A stretch of DNA of 64,000 bases from Herbaspirillum sp. alder98 (GCF_020179755.1 NZ_JAIUCY010000001.1:620001-684000); one strand, 5' to 3'. Shown: positions 8,987 through 18,615, numbered from the stretch's first letter. Notes: generated from the letters alone by a model not told the origin. Numbers and translations are program-made.

Positions 8987-9589
8987 TCAGCGCGGCTGGT
9001 AGAGGTACACGAAAGCGTCCACCGCCCGCTCGGCCGACGCCGCCAGTTGGTCGGGGTCGACTTCGGTGACGACATTGAGCATGCGCACGTCCATCCACTC
9101 CGATTCGATCAACGAGCGGAACTGCAACGCGGCGATCCACGCATCCGACGCATGCAGCTGTCCGGCATCCATCTTCACCTTCAGAAATGCAGCGATGCGC
9201 GTCCATCCGCGCTTGGGGCCGCGCTCGTACAGCATCGGGCCCAGTTCCGACTTGCCGGCGTAGTACATCGTCAAACGCTTGACGGCGATCACCTCCGGCT
9301 TGAGCACGATCTCCAAATAATGTTTGGCCAGTCGCAATAAACCTGCGCGTATATCGTCTTCGTCGTCGAGAGCAGTGAACGCCTGTTCGAACTGGCAACC
9401 GACCTGCTTGAGCATCACCTCGACGAAGATTTCTTCCTTCGAGTTGAAGTAGTTGTACAGCGTGGCCTTGGAGCCGCCGATGCGGGCCGATATCTCGGCC
9501 ATCGACGCCCCTTCGAAGCCGATCTCGTTGAATACCTCGGCGGCGGTATCGATCATCGCCTGCCGTCGTTCTTCACTTTTCTTTCGCAT
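8987..9589 (-). CDS. TetR/AcrR-family repressor, probable regulator of the adjacent efflux operon
   Basis: A 200-residue regulator with an N-terminal TetR helix-turn-helix: AAEVFNEIGFEGASMAEISA, then GGSKATLYNYFNSKEEIF at about residues 40-57. The C-terminal ligand-binding part is helical and resembles the AefR-like group. It is divergent from a three-gene efflux operon 207 bp away, the usual layout for a local repressor released by the pump's substrate. The start at 9589 is preferred because KKSEERRQAMIDTAAEVF directly precedes the DNA-binding domain; a start 14 codons upstream (9631) would add residues without family character. Regulation of the pump is inferred from position and the palindrome at 9760-9771. 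The ligand is unknown. Confidence 0.88.
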   Translation of the reverse strand: MRKKSEERRQAMIDTAAEVFNEIGFEGASMAEISARIGGSKATLYNYFNSKEEIFVEVMLKQVGCQFEQAFTALDDEDDIRAGLLRLAKHYLEIVLKPEVIAVKRLTMYYAGKSELGPMLYERGPKRGWTRIAAFLKVKMDAGQLHASDAWIAALQFRSLIESEWMDVRMLNVVTEVDPDQLAASAERAVDAFVYLYQPR

Positions 9590-9728
9590 GCCTTTTTCCC
9601 GGGTGCACGAGACACCGTTGCAATTATGCAATTGTAGGCGAAGTTAGCGTCATAAGACGACCACTTCAACGACAAAAGCAGAAATACATCATTTCAAAAA
9701 AGATGCGAGCAAATTTTCGCAATTCATC

Positions 9729-9771
9729 TTGACGACAGCTTTTTCTCAATACTATACTGAACTGTACAGTT
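9729..9771 (+). promoter_or_regulatory. Promoter and palindromic operator of the efflux operon
   Basis: A -35 box TTGACG (9729-9734) and a -10 box TATACT (9753-9758) are 18 bases apart, a good sigma-70 match. A perfect 12-bp palindrome AACTGTACAGTT (9760-9771) starts two bases after the -10 box, across the expected transcription start. A protein bound there would block RNA polymerase, which fits the divergent TetR gene. A second symmetric sequence, CAATTATGCAATTG at 9621-9634, lies close to the regulator's own start and could serve autoregulation. The promoter call is fairly strong; the operator is inference. Confidence 0.65.
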
Positions 9772-9796
9772 TAAAAACCTCATTGTCATCCACGTC

Positions 9797-11296
9797 ATGA
9801 ACCCTCCCAACTCTCTTGCAACGCGCAGCGCGGTGCCTCGCACGGCAATGGCTGCGGCCGTCGTGCTGGCCACGCTGGCGCTGGCCGGTTGCGCCGGCTT
9901 TACCGATCTCGGCCCCCGCGCCGAACCCAAGTCCATCGACCGCTACCAGAGCGGCCAGGCACTGGCTGGCGCCACGCCGCTGGCGGCCTGGCCTGCCGAT
10001 CAATGGTGGCGCGTGTATGGCGACGACCAGCTCGACGCCCTGATCGGGGAAGCGCTGCAAGGCGCGCCGTCGATGGCGCTGGCGCAGGCGCGGCTGCTGA
10101 AGGCCCAGGGGGTGGCGCAGCAGCAAGGTGCGGCGCTGTATCCGCAGATCAGCGCCAATGCGTCGGTCGACCATATGAAGCAGAGCTATAACAACGGCAT
10201 GCCGGCCGAGTACGTTCCCAAGAACTACAACAACGAAGCCCGCGCCACGCTGGACTTCAGCTACGAGATCGACTTCTGGGGCAAGAACCGCGCCGCGCTG
10301 GCGGCCGCCACTTCCGAACTCGACGCCGCCCAGGCCGATGCGGCACAGGCCCGCATCACGCTGGCCGCCTCGATCGCATCGGCCTACGCCGAGCTCGACC
10401 AGTTGTACAACCAGCGCGATACCAACGCCGCCGCGCTGACCGTGCGCGTGGCCTCGCTCGACCTGTTCAACCAGCGTTTTGCCAACGGCCTGGAAACGCG
10501 CGGCACGGTCAAGCAGATGGAGGCGCGCCGCGCCATGGCAGAAGCCGATCTCAAGGCCACCGATGAATCGATCGCCCTGCAACGCAACAAGCTGGCCGCG
10601 CTGGCCGGCGCAGGCCCGGATCGCGGCCTGCTGCTGGTGCGTCCGAAGATTGACCTGTCGCATCCATTCGCCCTGCCCGAGCAGATTCCGGTGAACCTGC
10701 TGGGCCGTCGTCCCGAGATCGTGGCGGCGCGCCTGCGCGCCGAAGCGGCGGGCAAGCAGATCAAGGTGGCGCGCGCCGCGTTCTACCCCAACGTCAATCT
10801 CAAGGCCTATTTCGGCTTCCAGTCGCTGGGGCTGGACCTGCTGACCAAGAACGGTTCGGACATCGGCAGCATCGGGCCGGCGATTTCGCTGCCGATCTTC
10901 AATGGCGGTCAATTGCGCGGCCAGTTCCGCAGCGCCAGCGGCAGCTATGACGAAGCCGTGGCCAATTACGACCAGGCCGTCACGCAAGCCTTGCAGGACG
11001 TGGCCGACGTCACGGTCAGCGAGAAAGCGCTGGCCGGCCGGCTGGACAAGGTGCAAGACGCCGCCGATGCAGCCGAAGAGGCCTATCGCATCGTCAGCAA
11101 CCGTTACAACGGCGGCCTGGCCACTTACCTCGATGTGCTCAACGCCCAGGACACGCTGATCAGCAACCTGCGCGAACTGTCGACCCTGCGCTCGCGCCGC
11201 TTCTCGCTGGACGTGGCGCTGGTGCGCGCACTCGGCGGCGGCTACCAGGCCACGACAGCACCCACGACAACAACAGAACAGCAAGCGAAAGGTTGA
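9797..11296 (+). CDS. Outer-membrane efflux lipoprotein (NodT/OprM type)
   Basis: Outer-membrane channel of a tripartite drug-export pump. 499 residues. It has a lipoprotein signal with lipobox LAGC (Cys32), then ADQWWRVYGDDQLDALI, the usual beginning of RND-type outer-membrane factors, and two OEP repeats rich in Ala, Gln and Asp. SYEIDFWGKNRAALAAA and LGRRPEIVAARLRAEAA are family signatures. It would form a TolC-like trimer crossing the outer membrane and periplasm. First gene of the operon; its stop is 5 bp from the adaptor start. Pumps of this arrangement usually export fusaric acid, phenolics or other amphipathic drugs, but the substrate is not readable here. Confidence 0.93.
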   Translation: MNPPNSLATRSAVPRTAMAAAVVLATLALAGCAGFTDLGPRAEPKSIDRYQSGQALAGATPLAAWPADQWWRVYGDDQLDALIGEALQGAPSMALAQARLLKAQGVAQQQGAALYPQISANASVDHMKQSYNNGMPAEYVPKNYNNEARATLDFSYEIDFWGKNRAALAAATSELDAAQADAAQARITLAASIASAYAELDQLYNQRDTNAAALTVRVASLDLFNQRFANGLETRGTVKQMEARRAMAEADLKATDESIALQRNKLAALAGAGPDRGLLLVRPKIDLSHPFALPEQIPVNLLGRRPEIVAARLRAEAAGKQIKVARAAFYPNVNLKAYFGFQSLGLDLLTKNGSDIGSIGPAISLPIFNGGQLRGQFRSASGSYDEAVANYDQAVTQALQDVADVTVSEKALAGRLDKVQDAADAAEEAYRIVSNRYNGGLATYLDVLNAQDTLISNLRELSTLRSRRFSLDVALVRALGGGYQATTAPTTTTEQQAKG

Positions 11297-11301
11297 ACAT
11301 C

Positions 11302-12519
11302 ATGTCCCAGAACGAATCCCCCATCTCCAACAATGCGGCCGCAGACGCCGCCACCGATGCCGCCAATGGCCAGAAGCGCAAGAAGCTCTTCACCATCCTG
11401 GGCGGAGTGCTGGTGATCGCCGGCATCGGCTACGGCGCCTACTGGTACCTGATCGGCTCGCGCTATGTCGAGACCGACAATGCCTATACGGCCACCGAGA
11501 TCTCGGTGCTGACACCGGCCATCAACGGCATCGTGGCCGAGGTCAAGGTGGTCGATACCCAGGCCGTCAAGAAGGGCGATGTCCTGGTGACGATTGACGA
11601 CAGCGACGCCAGGCTGGCACTGCTGCAGGCCGAAGCCGACCTGAACCGCACCGAGCGCCGGGTGCAAGGCTTCTTCGCCAACGATGCCGGCCTGGCGGCC
11701 CAGGTGCTGGCGCGCGAAGCCGAACAGAAGCGCGCCGCGGCGCAGCTGCTGTCGGCCCAGGCTGACCTGAAGCGGGCCGAGATCGACCTGCAGCGACGCG
11801 AAGCGCTGGCCAAGTCGGGGTCGGTGTCGGGTGAGGAATTGAGCAATGCGCGCACCGCCCTGCTCACCGCCCAGGCCAACCAGAAGGCCGCCGAAGCCAG
11901 CGAAATCCAGTCGCGCGCCAACACCCGCGCCACCCTGGGCGCGCAAAAGGCCAGCACCGTGCTGACCGCCGACACCACCGTCGAGAACAACCCCGAAGTG
12001 CTGCTGGCGCGTGCCAAGCGCGACCAGGCAAAGCTTGACCTGGAGCGCACCGTCTTGCGCGCCCCGGTCGATGGCGTGGTGGCGCGACGCCAGGTGCAGG
12101 TCGGCCAGCGCGTGCAGACCGGCGCTTCGCTGCTGTCGCTGGTGCCGCTGCAGCAGATGCACGTCGACGCCAACTTCAAGGAAGGCCAATTGACCAAGGT
12201 ACGCATCGGCATGCCGGTCACCATGAAGGCTGACCTGTATGGCGGCTCGGTCGAATACCACGGCGTCGTGACCGGTATGTCGGGCGGCACCGGTTCGGCC
12301 TTTGCGGTGATCCCGGCGCAGAACGCCACCGGCAACTGGATCAAGGTGGTGCAGCGCCTGCCGGTGCGGATCTCGATCGATCCCAAGGAACTGGCGCAGC
12401 GTCCGCTGTCGGTGGGCCTGTCGATGATGGTCGAGATCGATACCCGCGGCCAGATGCAGGCGGGCGACGTCCAGCCGCGCACGGCCAGCAACGAACAGGC
12501 CAGTGCCAAGGCGCTGTAA
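11302..12519 (+). CDS. HlyD/EmrA-family periplasmic adaptor
   Basis: Membrane-fusion protein linking the EmrB-like pump to the outer-membrane channel. 405 residues with a short cytoplasmic tail, one membrane segment (about residues 33-53, LFTILGGVLVIAGIGYGAYW), a biotinyl-lipoyl-like domain beginning RYVETDNAYTATEISVLTPA, a long alpha-hairpin rich in Ala, Glu and Arg (about residues 110-220) and a beta-barrel half with TVLRAPVDGVVARRQVQVGQ. The ATG at 11302 is chosen over a TTG at 11293 that overlaps the preceding stop. Gene order outer-membrane factor, adaptor, pump matches many betaproteobacterial emrAB-like operons; I leave the symbol open because specificity is unknown. Confidence 0.93.
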   Translation: MSQNESPISNNAAADAATDAANGQKRKKLFTILGGVLVIAGIGYGAYWYLIGSRYVETDNAYTATEISVLTPAINGIVAEVKVVDTQAVKKGDVLVTIDDSDARLALLQAEADLNRTERRVQGFFANDAGLAAQVLAREAEQKRAAAQLLSAQADLKRAEIDLQRREALAKSGSVSGEELSNARTALLTAQANQKAAEASEIQSRANTRATLGAQKASTVLTADTTVENNPEVLLARAKRDQAKLDLERTVLRAPVDGVVARRQVQVGQRVQTGASLLSLVPLQQMHVDANFKEGQLTKVRIGMPVTMKADLYGGSVEYHGVVTGMSGGTGSAFAVIPAQNATGNWIKVVQRLPVRISIDPKELAQRPLSVGLSMMVEIDTRGQMQAGDVQPRTASNEQASAKAL

Positions 12520-12550
12520 GCCACCGGCATCCTGATTACAAGAGGCACTC

Positions 12551-14128
12551 ATGTCATCCACTCTTACTGCCGAGGCCGGCTCGCCATCGGCCCCGACGCC
12601 GGCGCCGGGATTGTTCGAAGCGCCGTTGACCGGCGGCAAGCTGGTCGGCGCCGGCATCCTGCTGGCGGCGGCCAACTTCATCGCCGTGCTCGACACCACC
12701 ATCGCCAACGTCTCGGTGTCGACCATCTCCGGCGCGCTGGGCTCGTCGACCAGCCAGGGCACCTACGTCATCACCTCCTATGCGGTGGCCGAGGCGATCA
12801 CCGTGCCGCTGACCGGCTGGCTCGCCAATCGCTTCGGCACGGTGCGCGTGTTCATCCTGTCGATGATCATGTTCGGCGTCTTCTCGGCCCTGTGCGGGCT
12901 GGCCAATTCGCTGGGCATGCTGATCTTCTTCCGTATCCTGCAAGGCTTCGCCGGCGGCCCCTTGATGCCGCTGTCGCAAACCCTGCTGCTGCGTATTTTC
13001 CCCAAGGAAAAAGCGCCCGCCGCGATTGGCCTGTGGGCCATGACCACGCTGGTGGCGCCGATTGCCGGCCCGATCCTGGGCGGGGTGCTGTGCGACCAGT
13101 ACAGCTGGCCCTACATCTTCTGGATCAACGTGCCGGTGGCGCTGGTGTGCGGCTACATCGGCTGGCGCATGCTCAGCCGCTACGAGTCGCCCACGGTCAA
13201 GTTGCCGATCGACCGGGTCGGCATGCTGCTGATGGTGGTGTGGGTCGCCGCGTTGCAGTTCATGCTCGATGAGGGCAAGGAAAAAGACTGGTTCGCCTCC
13301 ACCGAGATCGTGGTGCTGGCAGTCATTGCGGTGGTGTTCTTTATCGCCTTCCTGATCTGGGAGTTGACCGAACGCAATCCGATCGTCGATCTGCGGGTGT
13401 TTCGCCATCGCGGCTTCACCGCCAGCGTGGTCACCATCTGCCTGGCCTTCGGCGCGTTCTTCGGCTCGGTGGTGCTGACCCCGCTCTGGTTGCAGGGTTA
13501 TATGGGCTACACCGCCACCTCCTCGGGCCTGGTGTCGGCCATGACCGGCATCCTGGCCGTGATTGCAGCGCCGATGGTGGCCAAGATGTCGACCACCGTG
13601 GACGCCCGCAAGCTAGTTTGCATCGGCGTGGTGTGGCTGGGGCTGATGACCTTCGTGCGCGCCTTCAACACCACCGACATGACCATGGTGCAGATTGGCT
13701 GGCCGCTGTTCCTGCAGGGCGTGGGCCTGCCGCTGTTCTTCGTACCGCTGACCGGCCTGGCCTTGTCATCGGTGAACGAGTCAGAGACCGCTTCGGCGGC
13801 TGGCCTGATGAGTTTTTGCCGCACCATGGCCGGCGCCATCGCAACGTCCATCGTCAACACCAGCTGGGAAAACGACAGCACCTACTTCCACGCCGAGTTG
13901 TCGGGCCTGGCGGACCGCATGGGTGACGCGGTGGGCAGCATGACGCAATCGGGCATGTCGGTCGACCAGGCCACGGCTTCGCTGGCGCAGACGGTGCAGA
14001 ACCAGGCGGTGATGCTGGCCACCAACCATATCTTCATGATGGCCGCGATCTCGTTCTCGCTGGCGGCCATGGCGGTCTGGTTTGCGCCCAAGCCGACACG
14101 GGTGGCCGATACCTCGTCGGCGCACTGA
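12551..14128 (+). CDS. DHA2-family MFS drug:proton antiporter (EmrB/QacA type)
   Basis: Inner-membrane pump driven by the proton gradient. 525 residues, with about 14 membrane segments as expected for the DHA2 family. Visible motifs are ANFIAVLDTTIANVSVSTIS (motif D1), GWLANRFGTVRVF (motif A) and LVAPIAGPILGGVLCDQYSW (motif C, antiporter signature). It lies 31 bp after the adaptor gene, with AAGAGGCACTC as a ribosome site just before its ATG, and ends the operon ahead of a strong terminator. Most EmrB-like pumps export hydrophobic or aromatic toxicants; the TetR gene upstream likely senses the same compound. Confidence 0.93.
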   Translation: MSSTLTAEAGSPSAPTPAPGLFEAPLTGGKLVGAGILLAAANFIAVLDTTIANVSVSTISGALGSSTSQGTYVITSYAVAEAITVPLTGWLANRFGTVRVFILSMIMFGVFSALCGLANSLGMLIFFRILQGFAGGPLMPLSQTLLLRIFPKEKAPAAIGLWAMTTLVAPIAGPILGGVLCDQYSWPYIFWINVPVALVCGYIGWRMLSRYESPTVKLPIDRVGMLLMVVWVAALQFMLDEGKEKDWFASTEIVVLAVIAVVFFIAFLIWELTERNPIVDLRVFRHRGFTASVVTICLAFGAFFGSVVLTPLWLQGYMGYTATSSGLVSAMTGILAVIAAPMVAKMSTTVDARKLVCIGVVWLGLMTFVRAFNTTDMTMVQIGWPLFLQGVGLPLFFVPLTGLALSSVNESETASAAGLMSFCRTMAGAIATSIVNTSWENDSTYFHAELSGLADRMGDAVGSMTQSGMSVDQATASLAQTVQNQAVMLATNHIFMMAAISFSLAAMAVWFAPKPTRVADTSSAH

Positions 14129-14173
14129 CATCAACGTTCTCCCAAGATCTGCTCAGCTCCCCTGACGGATCGG

Positions 14174-14206
14174 ACCGGCGGTCGCTTCGGCGGCCGCCGG
14201 TTTTTT
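14174..14206 (+). terminator. Rho-independent terminator of the efflux operon
   Basis: An 8-bp GC stem ACCGGCGG/CCGCCGGT (14174-14181 with 14194-14201) is followed by six Ts and ATT. It lies 45 bp after the pump stop and upstream of the mutS promoter. Confidence 0.85.
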
Positions 14207-14243
14207 ATTGCCCAATCACAAAAATTACCCGGGCGCAATGCGC

Positions 14244-14308
14244 TTGGCGGCCCCTCCCCTTGCGCGTACAATTCCGGCTCATGCATGCGGACCCCCGGTC
14301 CGCATTTT
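14244..14308 (+). promoter_or_regulatory. mutS promoter and leader hairpin
   Basis: The -35 box TTGGCG (14244-14249) and -10 box TACAAT (14267-14272) are 17 bases apart. The predicted transcript starts near 14279 and has a leader of about 70 bases. That leader contains a perfect 9-bp hairpin, ATGCGGACC/GGTCCGCAT (14285-14293 with 14297-14305, loop CCC), running into four Ts. The hairpin looks like a weak intrinsic terminator placed before the coding region. Confidence 0.55.
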
Positions 14309-14347
14309 GATTTATGCGCCTGCCGCGCCGCACTTCCCGATAGCCTG

Positions 14348-17035
14348 ATGACCAAAGACCTCGCCGCTCACACGCCCATGATGCAGCAATACCTGCGCAT
14401 CAAGGCCGACCACCCGCACACGCTGGTGTTCTATCGCATGGGCGATTTCTACGAACTGTTTTTCGAGGACGCCGAAAAAGCCTCGCGCCTGATGGGCGTG
14501 ACGCTGACCCAGCGCGGCTCGTCCAATGGCACCCCGATCAAGATGGCCGGGGTGCCCTTCCATTCGATGGAGCAGTACCTGGGACGACTCATCAAGCTGG
14601 GTGAATCGGTGGCCATCTGCGAACAGATCGGCGACCCTGCCACCAGCAAGGGGCCGGTCGAGCGCAAGGTGGTGCGGGTGGTTACGCCCGGCACGCTGAG
14701 CGACTCCGACCTGCTGCCCGAAAAGTCCGAACGCTGCCTGCTGGCCTTGCAGATCGTGGCCGGGCGCCAGCGCAAGCAGATGCAGGTCGGCCTGTCGTGG
14801 CTGTCGATGGCCAGCGGCGCGTTGAAGCTGATGGAATTCACCGTCGACAGCGCCTTGCTGGAGACCCGCGTGAAGCAGGAGCTGGAACGCATCTCGCCGG
14901 CCGAAGTGCTGGTGGCCGATGGCCAGCTCGAACACTGGGCCGACATCCTGCCCGGCCGCGCCGTGAACGTGCCCGACTGGCATTTCGACCTGCCCAGCAG
15001 CGAAAAGGCCTTGCTCGAACAATTGGGCGTGGCGACCTTGCACGGCTTCGGCGCCCAGGGCCTGGATGCCGCCATCGGCGCCGCCGGCGCCCTGCTGCGT
15101 TATGCGCAATCGACCCAGGGCCGCGGCTTGCAGCATGTGCGCGCACTGACGGTGGAATCCGAAAACGAATTCATCGGGCTCGACGCCTCGACCCGGCGCA
15201 ACCTGGAACTGACCGAGACCATCCGCGCGCAAGACGCCAATGCGCTCTCGCCCACGCTCTTTTCGACGCTCGACCATTGCCGCACGGCGATGGGCTCACG
15301 CCTGCTGCGTCACTGGCTGCACCACGCGCTGCGCGACCAGTCGGTGGCCCGCGAGCGCCATGCGGCAGTCAATGCGCTGATGCGGGCCGATGCCTGCTCG
15401 GGCCTGTCGGCGACGCTGGCTGCGGTACCCGACATCGAACGCATCACCACCCGCATCGCCCTGCTGTCGGCCCGTCCGCGTGACCTGGCCGGGCTGCGCG
15501 CCGGCCTGCAACAACTGGGTTCGCTGCGCAATTATGTCGAGATGTGCGCCCGCGACGCCGCCGCCCCCCTGCTGCAGGCCCTGCACGAAGCGCTGGCTAC
15601 GCCGGTCGAGTGCGTCGACCTGCTGGAGCGCGCCATTCAGCTGGAACCGGCAGCGCTGGTGCGCGACGGTGGTGTGATTGCGCGCGGCTACGACGCCGAG
15701 CTGGACGAGTTGCGCGGGCTGTCCGAGAACGCCGGGCAATACCTGCTCGACCTCGAAAGCCGCGAGCGCGAACGCACCGGCATCGCCAACCTGCGGGTCG
15801 AATACAACAAGGTGCACGGTTTCTATATCGAGGTCACCAACGGCCAGACCGACAAGGTGCCGGACGACTATCGCCGGCGCCAGACCCTCAAGAATGCCGA
15901 GCGCTACATCATCCCCGAACTCAAGGCATTCGAAGACAAGGCCTTGTCGGCGCAGGAGCGTTCGCTCTCGCGCGAGAAGTTCCTGTACGAGCAACTGCTG
16001 GGCGAGCTGGGCCAGCATATCCCCCGCCTGCAATCGATCGCCCATGCCACGGCGCAACTCGACACGCTGGTGGCGCTGGCTGACCACGCCGCCCGCAACA
16101 ACTGGTGCGCGCCGCTGCTGGTGACCGAGCCCAGCATCCAGATCGAGCAGGGACGCCATCCTGTGGTCGAGAACCAGATCGAGCGCTTCATCGCCAACGA
16201 TTGCCAGCTCTCCGCCGAGCGCAAGCTGTTATTGATCACCGGCCCCAACATGGGCGGTAAGTCGACCTACATGCGTCAGGTGGCGCTGATCACGCTGCTG
16301 GCCTATGTCGGCAGCTTCGTGCCGGCCGCCAGCGCGACCATCGGGCCGATCGACCGTATCTTCACCCGTATCGGCGCCGCCGACGACCTGGCGGGCGGCC
16401 GTTCGACCTTCATGGTCGAGATGACTGAATCGGCCGCCATCCTCAACAATGCCAGCGAACATTCGCTGGTGTTGATGGATGAAGTCGGTCGCGGCACCTC
16501 GACCTTCGACGGCCTGGCGCTGGCGTGGGCGATTGCGCGGCACCTGATCGACGTCACCCGCAGCTTCACGCTGTTCGCCACCCATTACTTTGAGTTGACG
16601 CAACTGCCCGAAATCCACCCGAGCGCCACCAACGTGCATCTGTCGGCGGTGGAGCACAAGGACAGCATCGTCTTCCTGCATGCGGTACAGGACGGCCCGG
16701 CCTCGCAAAGCTACGGCTTGCAGGTGGCCCAACTGGCCGGCGTGCCGGCGGCGGTGATCCGCGCTGCGCGCCGTCACCTGAGCCAGCTGGAGAATCAGTC
16801 GGTGCAGGCCACGCCGCAGTTCGACCTGTTCAATGCAGCGCCTTATCAGTCGCACGACGAGGCAGCTGACACAGGGCCGTCAGAAACTAATGAACAAGCG
16901 GGGCTGGCCGCAGTCCAACCGGATCCGCAGGCCCAGGCCGTATTAGAACAACTGCAACAACTGGACCCGGACGCGCTGACCCCGCGCCAGGCGCTGGACG
17001 CGCTGTATCAACTAAAACAATTGCAATCCAAATAA
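14348..17035 (+). CDS. mutS: DNA mismatch repair protein MutS
   Basis: MutS recognises mispaired and looped DNA and starts repair together with MutL. 895 residues. The mismatch-reading Phe-x-Glu lies in [16 protein letters not shown] near the N-terminus. The C-terminal ATPase has Walker A ([15 protein letters not shown], near residue 632) and Walker B ([18 protein letters not shown]), and a helix-turn-helix dimerisation tail ends [16 protein letters not shown]. The ATG at 14348 is taken because [19 protein letters not shown] is the usual beginning; a start at 14285 would lie inside the leader hairpin. All catalytic motifs are intact, so this does not look like a mutator allele. Confidence 0.97.
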   Translation: MTKDLAAHTPMMQQYLRIKADHPHTLVFYRMGDFYELFFEDAEKASRLMGVTLTQRGSSNGTPIKMAGVPFHSMEQYLGRLIKLGESVAICEQIGDPATSKGPVERKVVRVVTPGTLSDSDLLPEKSERCLLALQIVAGRQRKQMQVGLSWLSMASGALKLMEFTVDSALLETRVKQELERISPAEVLVADGQLEHWADILPGRAVNVPDWHFDLPSSEKALLEQLGVATLHGFGAQGLDAAIGAAGALLRYAQSTQGRGLQHVRALTVESENEFIGLDASTRRNLELTETIRAQDANALSPTLFSTLDHCRTAMGSRLLRHWLHHALRDQSVARERHAAVNALMRADACSGLSATLAAVPDIERITTRIALLSARPRDLAGLRAGLQQLGSLRNYVEMCARDAAAPLLQALHEALATPVECVDLLERAIQLEPAALVRDGGVIARGYDAELDELRGLSENAGQYLLDLESRERERTGIANLRVEYNKVHGFYIEVTNGQTDKVPDDYRRRQTLKNAERYIIPELKAFEDKALSAQERSLSREKFLYEQLLGELGQHIPRLQSIAHATAQLDTLVALADHAARNNWCAPLLVTEPSIQIEQGRHPVVENQIERFIANDCQLSAERKLLLITGPNMGGKSTYMRQVALITLLAYVGSFVPAASATIGPIDRIFTRIGAADDLAGGRSTFMVEMTESAAILNNASEHSLVLMDEVGRGTSTFDGLALAWAIARHLIDVTRSFTLFATHYFELTQLPEIHPSATNVHLSAVEHKDSIVFLHAVQDGPASQSYGLQVAQLAGVPAAVIRAARRHLSQLENQSVQATPQFDLFNAAPYQSHDEAADTGPSETNEQAGLAAVQPDPQAQAVLEQLQQLDPDALTPRQALDALYQLKQLQSK

Positions 17036-17085
17036 ACGCCGGCGCACTTCAAGACCGGCATCCGACTCCTCCACATTGGCACCTG

Positions 17086-18006
17086 ATGTCGATCACGCGA
17101 CTGCTGACCATTGCCCTGCTAGCCTGCTCTACGGCCCCGGCCCTGGCAGCGCCGCAGGATTTTGCATTTGCCGTGATCGGCCATGCGCGCGGCGGCACCG
17201 ACGGCACCGCCCTGCTGCAGAAGTCCATCACCGAAACCGATGCCGACAACCTGGCCTTCGTGGTGGTCAATGGCGTCAAGTCGCCGACCGAACCGTGTGA
17301 CGACAGCTTGTATGCGCAGCGCCGCGATATCGTCTCGCACGCCCAGAATGGGGTGATCATGTCGCTGGCCGCCAGCGATTGGCTGAACTGCAGCGCCAGC
17401 GGCCAGAAGGCCAGCACCAGTGAACGGCTGACGCTGGTGCGCGAGCAGTTTCATTCCGGTGAATTCTCGCTGGGCGCCAGCAAGCTGCCGCTGCTGCGCC
17501 AGTCGCTCACGGCCAAGTTTCGCAGCTATGCCGAAAATACCCGCTGGGAAGTCGGCAACGTGCTGTTTGCCACCATCAACCTGCCCGCCGCGAATAACCA
17601 CTTCCTGTTGGATGGCGGGCGCAATAACGAATTCGAGGACCGGCTCATCGCCAACCGCAACTGGCTGCAGCACCTGTTCGCCTTTGCCGCCCTGAAGAAG
17701 GTCAGCGCAGTCGTGTTCGTGGCCGACGGCAACCTGTTCTCGACGCCGCCGAAACGCTCGTTCTTCCGCACCCAGCGCGATGGCTTCGCCGAGATCCGGC
17801 GCAGCTTCTCCGACTTGGCGGGACGTTTTCCCGGACGGGTATTGATGGTGCATGGCGATGTCGCCTCGGGCAAGGCGCCGCCACGCATCCTGTGGACCGG
17901 CAATGTCGGCGTGGTCGGCGTGGGCGAGCGCTGGCTCAAGGTGGTGGTGGACGACCATCTGCCGCAATTGTTTGCAGTCGCCGACGCCGACGGCGAACGG
18001 CGATAA
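17086..18006 (+). CDS. Secreted, apparently degenerate metallophosphoesterase-like protein
   Basis: 306 residues with a Sec signal peptide (cleavage after about residue 21, ALA-AP). The body looks like a calcineurin-type phosphoesterase fold, but the expected metal-binding residues seem lost. Active relatives I recall carry GDNEWTDC and a late GDSH; here the corresponding places read AASDWLNC and HGDVAS, and the early Asp-x-His is replaced by GHARGG. I infer a periplasmic protein that kept the fold but not the classic dinuclear metal site. It follows mutS by 50 bp and may be cotranscribed; a strong terminator follows. No function can be assigned, and the family call itself rests on pattern memory. 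Confidence 0.6.
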   Translation: MSITRLLTIALLACSTAPALAAPQDFAFAVIGHARGGTDGTALLQKSITETDADNLAFVVVNGVKSPTEPCDDSLYAQRRDIVSHAQNGVIMSLAASDWLNCSASGQKASTSERLTLVREQFHSGEFSLGASKLPLLRQSLTAKFRSYAENTRWEVGNVLFATINLPAANNHFLLDGGRNNEFEDRLIANRNWLQHLFAFAALKKVSAVVFVADGNLFSTPPKRSFFRTQRDGFAEIRRSFSDLAGRFPGRVLMVHGDVASGKAPPRILWTGNVGVVGVGERWLKVVVDDHLPQLFAVADADGERR

Positions 18007-18025
18007 GCGTCGCCCGCAACGAAAA

Positions 18026-18058
18026 ACGCCCGCCGGGAATATCCTGGCGGGCGTTTTT
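18026..18058 (+). terminator. Terminator after the phosphoesterase-like gene
   Basis: A 9-bp stem ACGCCCGCC/GGCGGGCGT (18026-18034 with 18046-18054) is followed by a run of five Ts. The A-run on the left arm makes it able to work on the minus strand too, where slyD ends at 18076. Confidence 0.88.
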
Positions 18059-18075
18059 GCGTCAGCAAGCACTTG

Positions 18076-18615
18076 TTAGTTCAGCGGCTGGCTGCGGAAG
18101 TGGTCGCCCTGCTCGCCGTCATCTTCTTCGTGATGATGGTGATGACCATGGGCGCCGTGCACGTGACCGTGCGCGATTTCTTCATCGGAAGCGGCACGCA
18201 CGTCAATCACGGACAGGTCAAAGCGCAATGCGATGCCGGCCAGCGGATGATTGCCATCCAGCACAGCCTTGTCGTCCGCCACTTCGGTGACGGTGAAGAT
18301 GACCGACTCTTCATCGTCGTCGTCGGGCGAGCCTTCGAATTGCATGCCGACTTCGATTGGCTGCGGCAAGCGCGACAGCGGTTCGATCTTGACCAGAGCG
18401 GCGTCGTATTCACCGAAGGCGTCTTCAGGTTCGACCTGGATGATGGTCGAGAAACCATTGTCCTTGCCGTCCAGCGTTTCTTCGATCTTGGGCAGCGTGT
18501 TCTGGTAGCCACCGTGCAGGTACACCATCGGCTCGCTGCTTTCTTCGATCAGGTTGCCCTGGGCGTCCGACAGCTTGTACTTCACGGAAACTACCGTGTT
18601 CTTTTCGATCTTCAT
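18076..18615 (-). CDS. slyD: FKBP-type peptidyl-prolyl isomerase SlyD
   Basis: Cytoplasmic prolyl isomerase and chaperone, also involved in nickel delivery in many bacteria. 179 residues: a split FKBP domain (VVSVKYKLSDAQGNLIEES and later FTVTEVADDKAVLDGNHPLA) with an insert-in-flap chaperone domain between, then a metal-binding tail with HGHVHGAHGHHHHHEEDD. The tail is His-rich but has no Cys, unlike the E. coli protein. The start at 18615 is chosen because MKIEKNTVVSVKYKL is the standard beginning and GAGG lies just upstream; the 40 codons before it show no family sequence. Divergent from roxA. Confidence 0.95.
   Translation of the reverse strand: MKIEKNTVVSVKYKLSDAQGNLIEESSEPMVYLHGGYQNTLPKIEETLDGKDNGFSTIIQVEPEDAFGEYDAALVKIEPLSRLPQPIEVGMQFEGSPDDDDEESVIFTVTEVADDKAVLDGNHPLAGIALRFDLSVIDVRAASDEEIAHGHVHGAHGHHHHHEEDDGEQGDHFRSQPLN

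Noticed and set aside
9752..12762. Long minus-strand open frames opposite the efflux operon
   Set aside because: Antisense shadows of well-supported genes; no family resemblance.
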